64,000 bases of DNA from Perkinsus olseni (taxonomy: Eukaryota; Perkinsozoa; Perkinsida; Perkinsidae), in the NCBI GenBank assembly GCA_013115135.1, contig JABANP010000235.1, positions 1 through 64,000 of the forward strand. Reading direction: 5' to 3'. The notes beneath the pieces are model-generated. The model made no database searches. It saw only the letters and a program-made list of their open reading frames with translations, and had not been told where the DNA came from. The position numbers and the translations under genes were made by a program. Each line of letters begins with the position of its first letter. Position 1 is the stretch's first letter. Shown piece after piece: positions 30,725-41,936 of the stretch.

Positions 30725-31121
30725 TTATGGTGGAAAGGGCTCGGTAGATGGCCTCAGAACGATACGATGACCATGGTGTAGTATAGTGAAGGTATCTTCA
30801 AAGGGGTCGTAGGGGATGTCCTTCCAGTCCTCGACCTTGAGATCGAACTTCTTGGCGAAAGCTTTGAAGTTCTTGTTGGATGTGTCGAGCTTCAACAGAA
30901 TTCCGCAATGGTCCGCCTTCCAAGGAATGTCGCCTGGAAGCGTAGATTGGGAACGGGAATCGACTTTCTGGGGTGATCGTGAACGTGGCGAGAATACCAT
31001 CAGGAATGAAGTACCACGCAGTCCTGAACTCCCGGGCCTTGCCGACGTAAAGCTTATTGGGAGGAAAGGCCGCCACCTCATACAGGAAGGCCAGCAGCAA
31101 CGGAATGATGAGATGACACAT
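30725..31121 (-). pseudogene. Small secreted-protein family member, frameshifted
   Basis: N-terminal half (from 31121: MCHLIIPLLLAFLYEVAAF, then PPNKLYVGKAREF, to FPFPIY) and C-terminal half (PWKADHCGILLKLDTS to KVEDWKDIPYD, HHGHRIVLRP) are both well kept but in different frames. The shift is near 30930-30950, where relatives read ATACCGCT and this copy reads TCGCCTGGAAG. Confidence 0.75.
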
Positions 31122-34100
31122 AAGAAGCCGTACACTGCAGAGCCACAGAGTTGACAGACTCAACCTTAGTGTGGGTTCCCATCAAATTACTCGACATGTC
31201 ACGAGTTCCTGACGCAGAGTGACAGTGTGCGACTACAGTTACGCATTGCATTGCTGCTTGCGATCTGTGCCCCTAAGAATTCGGGTCCCGGTGTCCCTTT
31301 TTTAGCGTCGACGCACGATGTCCCGCCGATTGCCACCATCATTGTCTCCTGATGCTGCTCCTATCAATGTCCCTTTTCACTGCAACGAGTGTCGTTGTTT
31401 ACAAGTCGTGACCTTCATTTCATTTTTGCTAACCCTCTTTCACTGTTTTTCTCGCTAAAACGCCCGAGAAGGATGGTAATAATGTTCAGCATTTTTGATT
31501 GATGCACAAAGGTGGCGCACAGGTCCACGCGTGCGAGTTGGCCCATAAAATGTTATGCGATCGATCACTGTGTAGCAGAAAATAGGCGTGACTCGAGAGT
31601 TCGTTCTTTTCTTCGCCTCGCATATATTGTAAGTGTCGAGTTGCACATTGATAACACTCATCATGCTAAGGCCACGCAGTGTGGTTCCGCACTACGCTTG
31701 CCAATAGTTTCGCTAGAAGGTCTCGCCTAGCACCACCTTCATAGCGAATGCATAGCGTGGTGAGCGTGACGTTGAGTTCCAGCCAGCATTTACGTCCCGC
31801 ATTCATATGTCACCTATTCAAATAGGTGTATATCATCTGTCACTATTCCGTCACCTATTCACATCTCGCACGGCATACTGTCTGTAGCGCCGACTTTCTG
31901 TCCAGTTATAGCTAAGCAACCATTGCTTCTGACCACTAGCTGACCACCTACGTATCGCCTGATTCGCTATGCGCGCGCACGTATCAAGCACTCCTCCATA
32001 CGTTGAGCTATGCGCAGCCTGTGCCGCTGATCCTGCTAAGCAGGGATCAGATCCGTGAGATCCACATAGCGTAACACGCGAGACTAGTCGCACAACGGGA
32101 AGCCCGATCTCCCAGCAGATTGCGCAGTATGCCACTTGTCGAGGATTGACGGTGCCATTGGCAGAAAAATGGACGCGAGCGGGCCGCACGATCCCTGAAG
32201 CAGCTGAATCTACTCCTTTTCGTCCTGTCATTCGCGCAGTATTCGGTGTGTTGTCCTCGACCCGATCGCGCTGTAATAATCTGAATGGGGTTTCTTCGCG
32301 ACCGAAAACAAGCATCGTCGAAGAGTCGCAGACGCCGTGAGAAACACGGGGAGGGCGTGATTGAACCTCGTTTCGGTCTACACCTTTTCAACATCTAGTT
32401 CGACAGTGGAACCATCACGTTCGCCGAAGCGAGCGAAGTTGGATGTACGAATCTGAAACGGGAATATCTATTCCGCACCTGGAACATTCAATTTCCAGGT
32501 GGGACTTTCGAATCCGCACGTAGGCCCTTCGTAGGTTCAATTTCGACATCATGGAACTTTCAACTTCGCAATAAGGAACTTCAATTTCACATTCGAACGT
32601 TCAATATTCGTGAGCGGTCCTTGGAACCTTCAATTTCGCGGCACTGGAAAATTCAACTTCGCAAGTGGGATGTTCGATTTCGTTGCCCGCAGCACTTTTT
32701 TGCACTTCAATCCCCAATGAACACGAGAAGAATGCGAATGCTGAAACACGGTAAGAAATTGGTAAAAAATCAAAGAGCAAGAGTGAAAGCCGCAAAGAAT
32801 GAAAGCATTGAGTCCCTTGGCTCTCAAGGCTCTTGGCCAGCCGTCTAAAAGCCCTCCAAGCTCAACTATTTTGATGTGGAACTATTGTGATGTTGATCAT
32901 CTACATGAACAAGTCGCGAGATTATCATTAACGGCCATGGACGACGAGATTTCAATAAAGAATGAGTTGAGAATAGGTTCGCCAAGATTCTGACGAGCAT
33001 CCACTTCCGCGATAAGTATTGACAGCGAGGGGTCCGAGAATATAATGAGTCATTTAATAAGCTCTGGCGAATGCTCGCGGTTCCGCATCCGCCCCGGGGT
33101 CTCGAAGGGAGCCCCACTTGCTGGGGCTCCGAGGTGGGACCTCTCCGGCCCGACGTGGGGACCGCACACTTGATTTGCCCAGGGCCCGAGCTTTCGGAAA
33201 AATCCAGACTACGGCCATTATTAATGACCACGGACCATGGTCAAGACCACCACGAGCAAAGGCGCACAAAGCGTAAGGTGGGTACGCAGTAGCAATGGAA
33301 GTAGTTGTCACTATAGTGCGCACACACCTGTCCCAGTAGTGATCAAGTCCCTGGATTGATCCTGAATGCGTCCAAAGGAGCACACGATCGATCCTAGGAC
33401 CGATCCTAGGACTCATTCTTTCAGGACTGGCAGAGACCGGTCCTGAGGAGCGGTGGGACGCGAGAAAACACCAAATCACCCGAAGTGGCAGCGTAGGTCA
33501 CCAGGATGGTTGTTAGATGGGACGTTCAATAGTCAAGGTTGAGTTCCCTCCTAGGCGGGAGACGACCAAACTCGGGTTCAGTAGATACGCCCTTCAAAGG
33601 CGCTCTTGGAGAAGGCTCATGGGAGCGCTCTCGAGTTTCACGAGAGGTCTATTGAACACCCCGAGAGAATTTCAATGGAGATCGATCCTGAGAAATCTCA
33701 GGTCAGGGCTCCCTGAGCACGTTCTCAGAATCGAGCCCACCTTTCTATTGGAACTCCCCGAAAGCGCATCGGAAGGGCTCAAAAGCAGACCATCGGAGGT
33801 TTTCGTTGTCATGGCAGCTTCTTCCCGAACGAGGGAAACCTCTCTGAGGGTAGACTGGGGTAGAACGTTCTGAGGAGGCCCATACGAGCGTAGTAGTACC
33901 CGCGTACACTGTTCACCCGGTGAACTGTTCATCGAATAGCCTATACTCCGCGTACACCGAACTCTGAACTACTTTGAGAGTATTTCCATATTAACAACTC
34001 AACCTCACAAAACTCGGCAGCATGAGTCTTATTGTACGACTTCTACTTGTAAGGCTCAGCAGAAGTTTCCCCGTCTAACCTCTGCTCGAGAAAGCCCAGC

Positions 34101-34323
34101 TGCAACAAAATTGTCGGAAGAGACGCTGGGGCTGTGGGCCTGCCATCTGCAAGCTCCCTAACATGGAATTGTCAAGAATTATCGAATCAATAAGAATGAC
34201 TATTATTTAATAAATTCCTTCATATGAGGTTCTAGCCGATAGTAATAGATTCTTCAGTCGATGTAAATCTAGCTCGGCATTCGTCCTCCTGGAGCGCTAT
34301 GGAGGAGGCGGCAGAGATCGCCC
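31122..34323. other. Non-genic flank within unit 2
   Basis: Same contents as 13.45-16.58 kb: palindromic tract near 31,670-31,760, TTCAATTTCGC array at about 32,470-32,690, CACTATAGTG near 33,310. No supported gene. Confidence 0.5.
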
Positions 34324-34435
34324 ATAGATGGCCTTCAGAATAATTTTGTGACCATGGTATAGAACAGTAAAGGTATCATAGTTGCGGTCGTAGGGAATAC
34401 TCTTCCAATCCTCAACATTGACGTCGAACATCTCC
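33770..34435. other. Gene-conversion-like patch
   Basis: Inside an otherwise near-identical pair, this tract switches to the version seen at 28,250-28,850 (for example CTCGGCATTCGTCCTCCTGGAGCG in both, against GGGTCGGCATTAATCCTCCTGG in unit 1). It switches back at about 34,436. Confidence 0.7.
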
Positions 34436-34711
34436 GGCAAATTCTTGGAAACTCGGCTCATAAACGTGCAGAATGAGGGCTTGGTCGTTGGGGCTCGGGT
34501 CCCAATGAATGTCTCCCGTGACGATGTGACGAAAGGGGATCTTCGGGGGATTCAGATTGTCCAAAGCACAGATCTTGACTGTCAACGGAGAATTGAAGAT
34601 AAACCCGATCCACAGGAAGTCGTTGTCAAGATTGGCGTAGGCTTTTCCAGGTCGGAAGGCGGCCAGCTCATATAGAGACGCCACCAACAACAGGTTACGT
34701 AGGTGGGACAT
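34324..34711 (-). pseudogene. Small secreted-protein family member, frameshifted at patch edge
   Basis: From the ATG at 34711 it equals the 16583-16999 gene up to PSFQEF. There a one-base difference (GAATTTGCCGGAG against GAATTTTTGAGG) throws it out of frame to a stop after GDVRRQC. The family core (VEDW, IPYD, DTFT) follows in another frame. The shift lies at about 34,435, at the boundary of the conversion-like patch. Confidence 0.7.
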
Positions 34712-36356
34712 AGGGAGTAGTTCACTGCAGAGAGCGGTCGATGAACCCGTTAGTTGCACGTTAGTTCCGACATAGACCCGCAAGCATACATGATACATGA
34801 GACGCATGGTGTGCGTGCGGGTCACAGGGACGCGCCTCCCAATCGCCATGAAAGTGCATTCCACACTCCTGAACCGTATGGTTAAGGATCCACATTAGTC
34901 ACTTCCCGCATGAGAATACTGCGTCATCTTGTTAGCCATGAGTTGTCGTTGTTGTCGCATCTGGGATGCTCTTTGCAATGCCTTTTTCCTTCGTAACTAT
35001 TAGACACTGTCCACCGTGGGTACAACTATCACTGTCACCAGTTGTTTGATTGCGCGGGGGAAAGTACGCCTTTCCAACTTCTTGAGGATGCGTGTATTTC
35101 ACGACTTGGCTTTACGAGGCATCGATTTCGCGCATTCTCATCCGGCACTGACGGAGTAGCCGACAACCGTGCAGGTAAACGAGGGGCGCCCGCTTATCCC
35201 AAAGCACGCGCGCAGTACTACTTCTACACGGAATAGCTAGCTGTCCCAGTGTCCCCACCCGGAGGAATTCAACCTCCGTAACTCGAGTTGTTGTCAATTC
35301 GTTGGTCTCCCGTCGTCTCCTCGTGTCAGAGTGATGATTGAAGGCACAGTCAGGAATCTGTCTCGCAAGGCGCCGTCGAGACTGCCGGTTGAGGCCATCA
35401 CGAGTTCGACGTACGGCGCGATGTATAAGGAACTTCAATCGATGAGTTAGACGTAGCATTATCTAGGCCCCTCCCGTAGCGGATGCTGTGAGCTCGAGAC
35501 GTACATCACGCGCTCCCCCATACTTGAACTCGACAACGCAGAGGCATTCGTAGTCGCAATGACGTAGGCATGCCTTTCCTGCCTTTTGGTTTTCCGCCTC
35601 TGTTTTGTACGAGGCCCACCATTGAATATTTGCTTTCAATAAAAAAAATAAAAATAAAATAAAAAACAGCAGCTGGAGCAAGCGTCGGGGGACCGGCGAC
35701 TGGGACGGTGGCCGCGAGAATGGAGGAAGATGCAGATGAAGTCGGTCGGAGCCTTAGAGCAGGAAGACGTGATGACTAATTCATGTATTGCTCGTTATTA
35801 AGGAACGTTTCAATCTGAGACGTAGGCATGCCGGTGCTAGTCAAACTAAGCCGTACTGCCGGCGTTGGACTTTGAACACACACAGACTCGGGACAAGTTC
35901 CTGAACTCACTAACCAGAGGAGATCTCATCGCCCGAACCGCGTTGAGCTCATGTGCGGCGCGATTTGAAGTTTACACTACGGTTGCGATGGCTCTGCTCC
36001 CCTAAGTATGCCATAACCCTTCGTGATACGTAGTCCGTCTTGAGTGTATATGACGATTTGTATGGCTGTAATAGTGTTTGAAACTGTCACTCCTGTATTT
36101 CTTGCACTTCACCACCGACTGCGCTCCTAAGTTCGTTCTTGCACACATGAAACAGACCATGTGCAGCCCTTTCGTTATGAACGATTCATTAGTCCATAAT
36201 AGTGATGCCACCCTGCCCCAGCAAGGCCGAACTCTCTAGAACGCAAGACATGATGTGAAAAGAAAGTACACATCGGAGTGTCGAGTACGTGCCACGTACC
36301 ACGTGGAGACAGCGGTATATAACTTCCAGTGCTTCCATCGTCAGTGTAAGGAGACT
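34712..36356. other. Non-genic, duplicate of 17000-18651
   Basis: Near-identical to unit 1. No convincing gene. Confidence 0.5.
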
Positions 36357-39300
36357 TCACAGTCGCCATCTTTGCTCGTAACCCTGATCCACCTTCTCGA
36401 GGTGCATGCACCAACGGCCAGCGAATACAGGAAGGAGGAAATGGCAAACAACGAGGAACATCGACCATCTATGATATCCCTCGCTGTCAGGGAACCGCAC
36501 TATAGAGAACAACTCATTGAAATCCGGTGAAGCTTCACTCGCCACGAGAAGTACTGTGCTCACTGCAGCGATCAGGCCCATCCACAAGGGACGGTTAGCC
36601 TTTATTGGCTTCATGGAGGGCGGACCTTCGTAGTTGGCGAGGAATGCCGAGAAGTGGCAGGCGGCTGTTTGAATGAACATCTGAGAGTTCAACAGCGTGG
36701 GCTCGAACGCGGAGTCCAAGTCGACCACTGGCTCTTCAGTCGTGTACGAAACAGCAAGCTTCCATCCAGCAAGTAACAGAATCACGTGAGTGACCAATTG
36801 GAGGGCAAGTGAAAGCTGAACACTCCAGTGGAAGATACTCGTTACTGGCTTGAACTGGGACAGTCGGCTCTCCGGCTTCGATCGCCCCATCGCTGTGAAG
36901 ATGAGCGACACTGCAATGGCCTCTACTGCCGACTGGAAGTCTCCAAACTTCGCGCCATGCAGAGTGAGAACGGACAGACTGAATGCACCCAGAAGAGAGT
37001 TCAAGGCGAGTATCTTGTACATCATCATCACGACTGAGTGGACTGCCCGGCCACAGCGAAGTACGAAGGGAACGCACTTGATGCATTCGCCCCGATAAGT
37101 GAAGGGAGCGGCCACGCTAGCGTCCATACCAATCTTCGCAATAGGTGCTGCACCGTGCAGTTCGGCATCACGAAGCTGCAACTTCCTCTTTCGAGACATG
37201 GGACCAGAGTCAGAGGACAGCAAAGATATGCCCACATGCGCGGCCTTCAGGGCCCCAACATCGTTCGTGCCATCGCCACACATGAGAGTGATCTTGCCGT
37301 CAGCCACCATACGCTTGATGACGTCCTCCTTGTGAACCGGGGACATTCGACTGAACACTGTAATCTTGGACAAGTCTACATCCGGCTTCTCGAGAAGGGC
37401 CTCGACTGACTTCCCCTGCACGCACAGGGTGTACTGGTCGCTGTGCTCGAAGCCCCAATCCACCGACACTGTGTAGTCCTCAGAGTCGAACAGAGGCTTC
37501 CACTCCGAGGCGTCGTCCGACAGCAGCAGAACGCCATCAGAATCAGTCGACTTGAGGCCGATGGACTGAGCCACTTCGCAAGATGTCGATGGATGGTCAC
37601 CGGTGATCATACAGAGAGGTCTGATGACGACGAGCGATGGAGCGCGCGACGCGCGCAGCAGCAGCGACTTACACTTTCCTGCCCATCTCCTTCAAGTGCT
37701 TCACAGCCTTCAACGTGCCAGTCTTCACTTCATTACGGAAGGCGATAAAAGCAACGAAGTGTAGGTTCTTCTCGACTTCTCCTCTATCAGTGATCTCACT
37801 ATGGTTACTAACACGCTTGTACGCCGCAGCGATGACTCTAAGGCCCTCTCCGGCGAGGTCTTGGTACGTTCTACGATACAATGCTTCAACAGCCGAGACA
37901 GTAACAGCCACGGGTAATACTCTTCGTAGTCCTGTGGCACCTCCTCCAGAAGAGTTTCCATCATCTCCGGACTGCCTTTGCTTAGTATCAGCAGCTCGCT
38001 TGCAGGGCCATTCTCGTGCCTGCTTAGATGGTGAACGGAGTTCTCCAGGAGTCCGCGTGCTCACTTCATAGCGACGCTCATCCGCTGCAGCTCACTGTTG
38101 AAGGGGAACCTTGCGACCTGGGAGTACTTCTGTGTACCGAAGATTTGAAAGGTCGGAGGACCGGAACCCGGCAGGTATATGGCTGAAAGAAAGATGATAC
38201 AACAAGTGGCGTCCATGAGGGCGGGAGGGGACAAAAAAACGAACGATGGAGCTAGTCGAAGTTGAGACGTGCGGAGATCGACAGGGGCCTACCCGCAGCA
38301 TTGGTAGCCGTTCTCGCTGCCGTGAACATGGCCTGTTCGAGAGGGTCTCCAACAAGCACAGTCGCCGCTGGATCGACCGCGGTGAGGGAGTGGCAGCAAG
38401 ACAACACCAAGTCCAGCAACCTGAAAGTTTATACTTCCCCTTAGACCCTCGGGGAGAGCGCGATCCGACCATGACGCAAGGTCGTGAACAGAGTATGTCG
38501 AGGTACCGTCCCATTCAAAGCAAACCAACTCGGGTCGAAGCCTACTTTCCCGAGTCCACGCTACTCGCCCCCGGCAGCATCTTAGTCGCTTGCAGCGTCA
38601 TCTCCCCATTGGTAATCGTACCAGTTTTATCGAAGCAGCAAACATCGACCTACATTCGAAAAAGTAGGCGGAGCGAAGCGTTTCTTTCGAGGCAGCTCTC
38701 ACCTGGCCGGCGAAGGGTAGTCGGAAGGGTTCCGTGCAGTATACACCATTCCTCATGAGATGGCCGAGGCACATGGTTACCGCAATGCTCATGGTCACAG
38801 GGAACTCGGGCGGCACTACGTTCGTTATGATGTGCGTTAAAGACAGGAAGAGCTTCCACCTAAAGAAAACGTCTGTCACTACCGCAGTGGGCGGGTTCTT
38901 ACTTCGAGGAGGTCAGACTGGGCTCCACAACCAACCGGTAGTAGGCGACGTATGCTGATGCTACCAGGGCTACTGCAACCAACCCCAGCAAGAACGTAGT
39001 GGCCTCTCTACTATTGGTACCTATAGTGGACGCCATCTGTTATGCCGTAGGGGCCCATTCCGTTACCAGTGACTCGCTCCGATGAGTAGAGTATAGTCCG
39101 CACGAGCTTTCCCTGTACAGTGTCGAACCCCGTCCTCAGAACGTAGCAGACGGCACCCTGCTTGTATGGTGCCTGCCAACGACGAGAGTACACCCTTCTA
39201 GAGTGAGCGGTAGTACCTTCCTCAGCATCCCAGAGTCGGGTGCAGTAGGGGGTTTGGTTAACACCAACCTAGTGCCAGAGAACAGGATGTTGTCCTTATG

Positions 39301-41530
39301 CACACCTCGGCAGTTCAACTTGATGTCGGACGAGGAGAGAATAGACTCCTTCAGATTTGGAGTGGACTCGCCTGAAAGGGAACCCATCCACCCCCCCCCC
39401 CTCTTCTATCCCCCACCTGTGAGCATGGACTCATTCACCACCGCTGAGGATCCGGCAAGTATCAGCATGTCCGCCGGCACCACCTGATGGAGCTGACGTT
39501 GACGAGCCCAGGGCGACCGTGAGGGGCTACCGGATTGTTAGTAGTCACGCAGACGATGTCTCCCGGTAGAAGTCGGCTGGAGGGGATGAACGTCCAGCGC
39601 CCTTCTCTGAGCACTGCGAGCTCGTAGATTGGGGGCTTGATCGAGCGTATCTCGGACATGTCTCTGATGCGCCGCTTTATCTAACGAAGAGACTCGCTTT
39701 GGTCGGTAGAGGCGAGATGGGAGGCTGGGGTACCGTCATGATCTCCAGCATCACCAAGAGGATTATCGTCATCAGAGAGTAGTACCAGTAACTGCCATCA
39801 AACATGTACCACGCTGAGCTATTCTGCATCTTACGAGCTCAACCTGAAGATTCGATATACTACCAGACTTACTCATCGAACAACCACAGAAGTCCGCATA
39901 TCATTTGGAAGACAAAGAATGGGGCGGTGACGTGTTGCAGCAGCAGCTCCTGAAACTTGGGAACCTGAGTACGTCAGTTTGCCGGGATTGAACCGGGAGC
40001 CTTTCGATTACGAACTCACAGGCAGATTAAGGGTATTGTCAAAGTAAGTGCCCTCCGCTTTAGCGATCTCCTCTTCCGACAATCCGCGACTGCTACTATA
40101 GAAATCCAGTGTGTGGTCGACAGGGTATCTGATAAGCTCTAGGTCCCGGGTTCCATTCCCGGTCACGTCACAAAACTGTACTTTCTACGCCCATCGAACG
40201 GAGTTCCGGAAGCCCGAATCTAATGTCCGGTAGTACAAACGCGTAGCATGGCCCGAATCTGCCGTCCACCACTCATTATGGGAACGACCAACCAAATGCG
40301 GATATGTACGACGCTTCGAACCCATTACACGGCACCGGCAGCCGAATCGACGCGCATCCGAAACGGCAGTTCCGACGCTATTAATTCTTCTCCGAGAGGT
40401 GCAGTGAACCCGACCCGCCCGCTAGTCCCTGTTACTACTTTGGTCGATGGAACGTGCCATCCTTGGGGTCAAGCAGGAGCTTCTTTCTCTGATAATCAAT
40501 CCAGACCTGGTCTCCATTCCGTCTTTGTATTGGACAAAGCAACGACTTCTCAGATGTGACCACTCTGCAGAAACGATCAGATTGGACCAGAAAGCAAGCA
40601 CCAATCAGGGATCAAGCCCTACGCGGTTCCACGTGAGATTTCTAGCACTGACTGAGTGACAATCTACGATACCATGCAATGATTCTATTGAAGAAGAACT
40701 CTGTCGTATCCTGTTTCCCACCATAAACAGTCGAGCGAAGCCGCGGCGAAACGGCAACACGAATCAGCGGAACTAGGATATTCGACGAATTACTGGATGT
40801 CCCAGATGGTCTGTAGGAGACGTAAAGCGAACCTATCACAACCTCGCCCATAAGTACTTCACATGAGTGACCTCCGAGGTGTAGGACGGTAGGCGGGTGA
40901 AGGCTATGAGGCACCGAGCTGCTACCGACCAATGGCCCATAAGATGCAGTAACAGATGAGCTAGGCCACTGAGAACCTGGCAACGTCGAAGTCATGGGAG
41001 TGCGGTCACTGGACTCGAAGCTGAACACTCGGACGCTTCTCGGAGCAACGACGAGCGATGCCCCGCTCGGGATTAGAGTAATAGCGTTATAAAGAGAGGC
41101 ATTGGGATACTAAACTCCGACTCGGTAATCATGCAGAAGTTTGACGAAGAGAAAGCCGATCACAAATCATCTAGAGCTCACGAGCACGAAGCGCTGACGG
41201 AAAATGGCCTAGAAGCAGAAACGAATATGATTATCCTCGACTCTAGAGGTATCCTCTATGCGACCAGAACGCCGCCAACGGCCTCATCCTCCCCCCTACT
41301 ACCAGTGGAACGAAGTGCTCCAGTTCCCCATCATCCCTTATCTCCACTGAGGTCATGAGCCAAGCATGCAGTATGAGCCATAGAGGGCCGTCAAGCCTGT
41401 ACAGCAAGGACCTCTCCTTGTAGAAGATGAAATGCCGTTTCCGCCACTTCTGGGGCTCCCGTTGATGAATCGAGATCACCGAGATCAGGGTCAGACATTT
41501 GTAAAAACTGAGAGGACCATCACCTGGCAA
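36357..41530 (-). CDS. P5A-type cation-transporting ATPase (Spf1/ATP13A1-like), long copy
   Basis: Multi-exon gene; the outer limits of the first exons are approximate. N-terminal exons near 41.5-40.4 kb are poorly defined. Clear exons follow: [20 protein letters not shown] (about 40,020-40,118); [20 protein letters not shown] with LWLFDE (about 39,875-39,964), typical of P5[17 protein letters not shown] (39,6xx); [40 protein letters not shown] (38617-38631); [15 protein letters not shown]; and a 417-codon terminal exon with [15 protein letters not shown] and about six membrane helices. All catalytic motifs are present. It acts in the endoplasmic reticulum membrane. It is divergent from the queuosine gene at 41937. 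Confidence 0.85.
39372..39416 (-). other. 45-nt ATPase intron holding the duplication breakpoint
   Basis: GT...CAG intron that splits the TGES codons (MLTG/ESTP), with an 11-nt G run in the sense strand. Splicing restores MLTGES. The truncated copy at 18.65-21.68 kb ends in the equivalent run. Confidence 0.8.
39965..40019 (-). other. 55-nt ATPase intron with tRNA-Thr(CGT)-like 3' half
   Basis: The intron joins AATCTGCCT to GTTCCCAAG (protein NLP-VPKF). In the sense direction it starts GTGAGTTCGTAATCG and continues to CTCCCGGTTCAATCCCGG. The first part looks like an anticodon arm with loop TTCGTAA and the second like a T arm with a perfect CCGG...CCGG stem. The donor GTGAG falls in the anticodon stem and the acceptor follows the acceptor-arm-like part. 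Confidence 0.65.
40129..40188 (-). other. Predicted 60-nt ATPase intron with antisense tRNA-Ile(GAT)-like half
   Basis: On the plus strand, CTGATAAGCTCTAGGTCCC then GGGTTCCATTCCCGG resembles an anticodon arm plus T arm. The gene is on the other strand, so the tRNA-like part is antisense to the transcript. The acceptor CAG lies in the anticodon-stem part. The donor (GTAGAAAG) is tentative. Confidence 0.5.
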
Positions 41531-41936
41531 CGTTCAACTCGACTTTATTTCTCCTGTGGACGTTATGAGAGAAAAGGAGCTGCCGAGTGTGGGATGATGA
41601 GAATGAGGCCAAAGAGACAAGTCACGATTGATGACTGTTCCAAATGGAGCAAGATACGGCTGCGACGCGTCGTGTAACAATAATCGATCGTCAATCGCTG
41701 TCTCCCTCCGAGTTCATACTGACGCTACTACCTAGGAGTAATAGATGATACGGTCACACTTATCGGACCTGACGGTTCAGTTGGGTCGTCCAATAAGTTC
41801 ATTTTAGAAAAGGAACGATTCCAGAACGGCTTTGGCTAGCTTTGACGTAGAGTGTTATTCGACAGAAGCCCTTAGTCTGGTTATGAGTAGCTTATGACGC
41901 GTTCTGGTAGGGTACAATAGTTAGCGTACAATAACC
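41531..41936. promoter_or_regulatory. Divergent intergenic region, ATPase / queuosine gene
   Basis: About 400 bp between two divergent genes, so it must hold both promoters. No motif is clear enough to name. Confidence 0.4.

Larger units (their letters stand above)
31645..39401. repeat. Segmental duplication, unit 2
   Basis: Partner of 13960-21687. It is continuous with the full ATPase gene on its right, so this unit is likely the parent. 33,770-34,435 differs from unit 1 and resembles 28,250-28,850. Confidence 0.9.
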
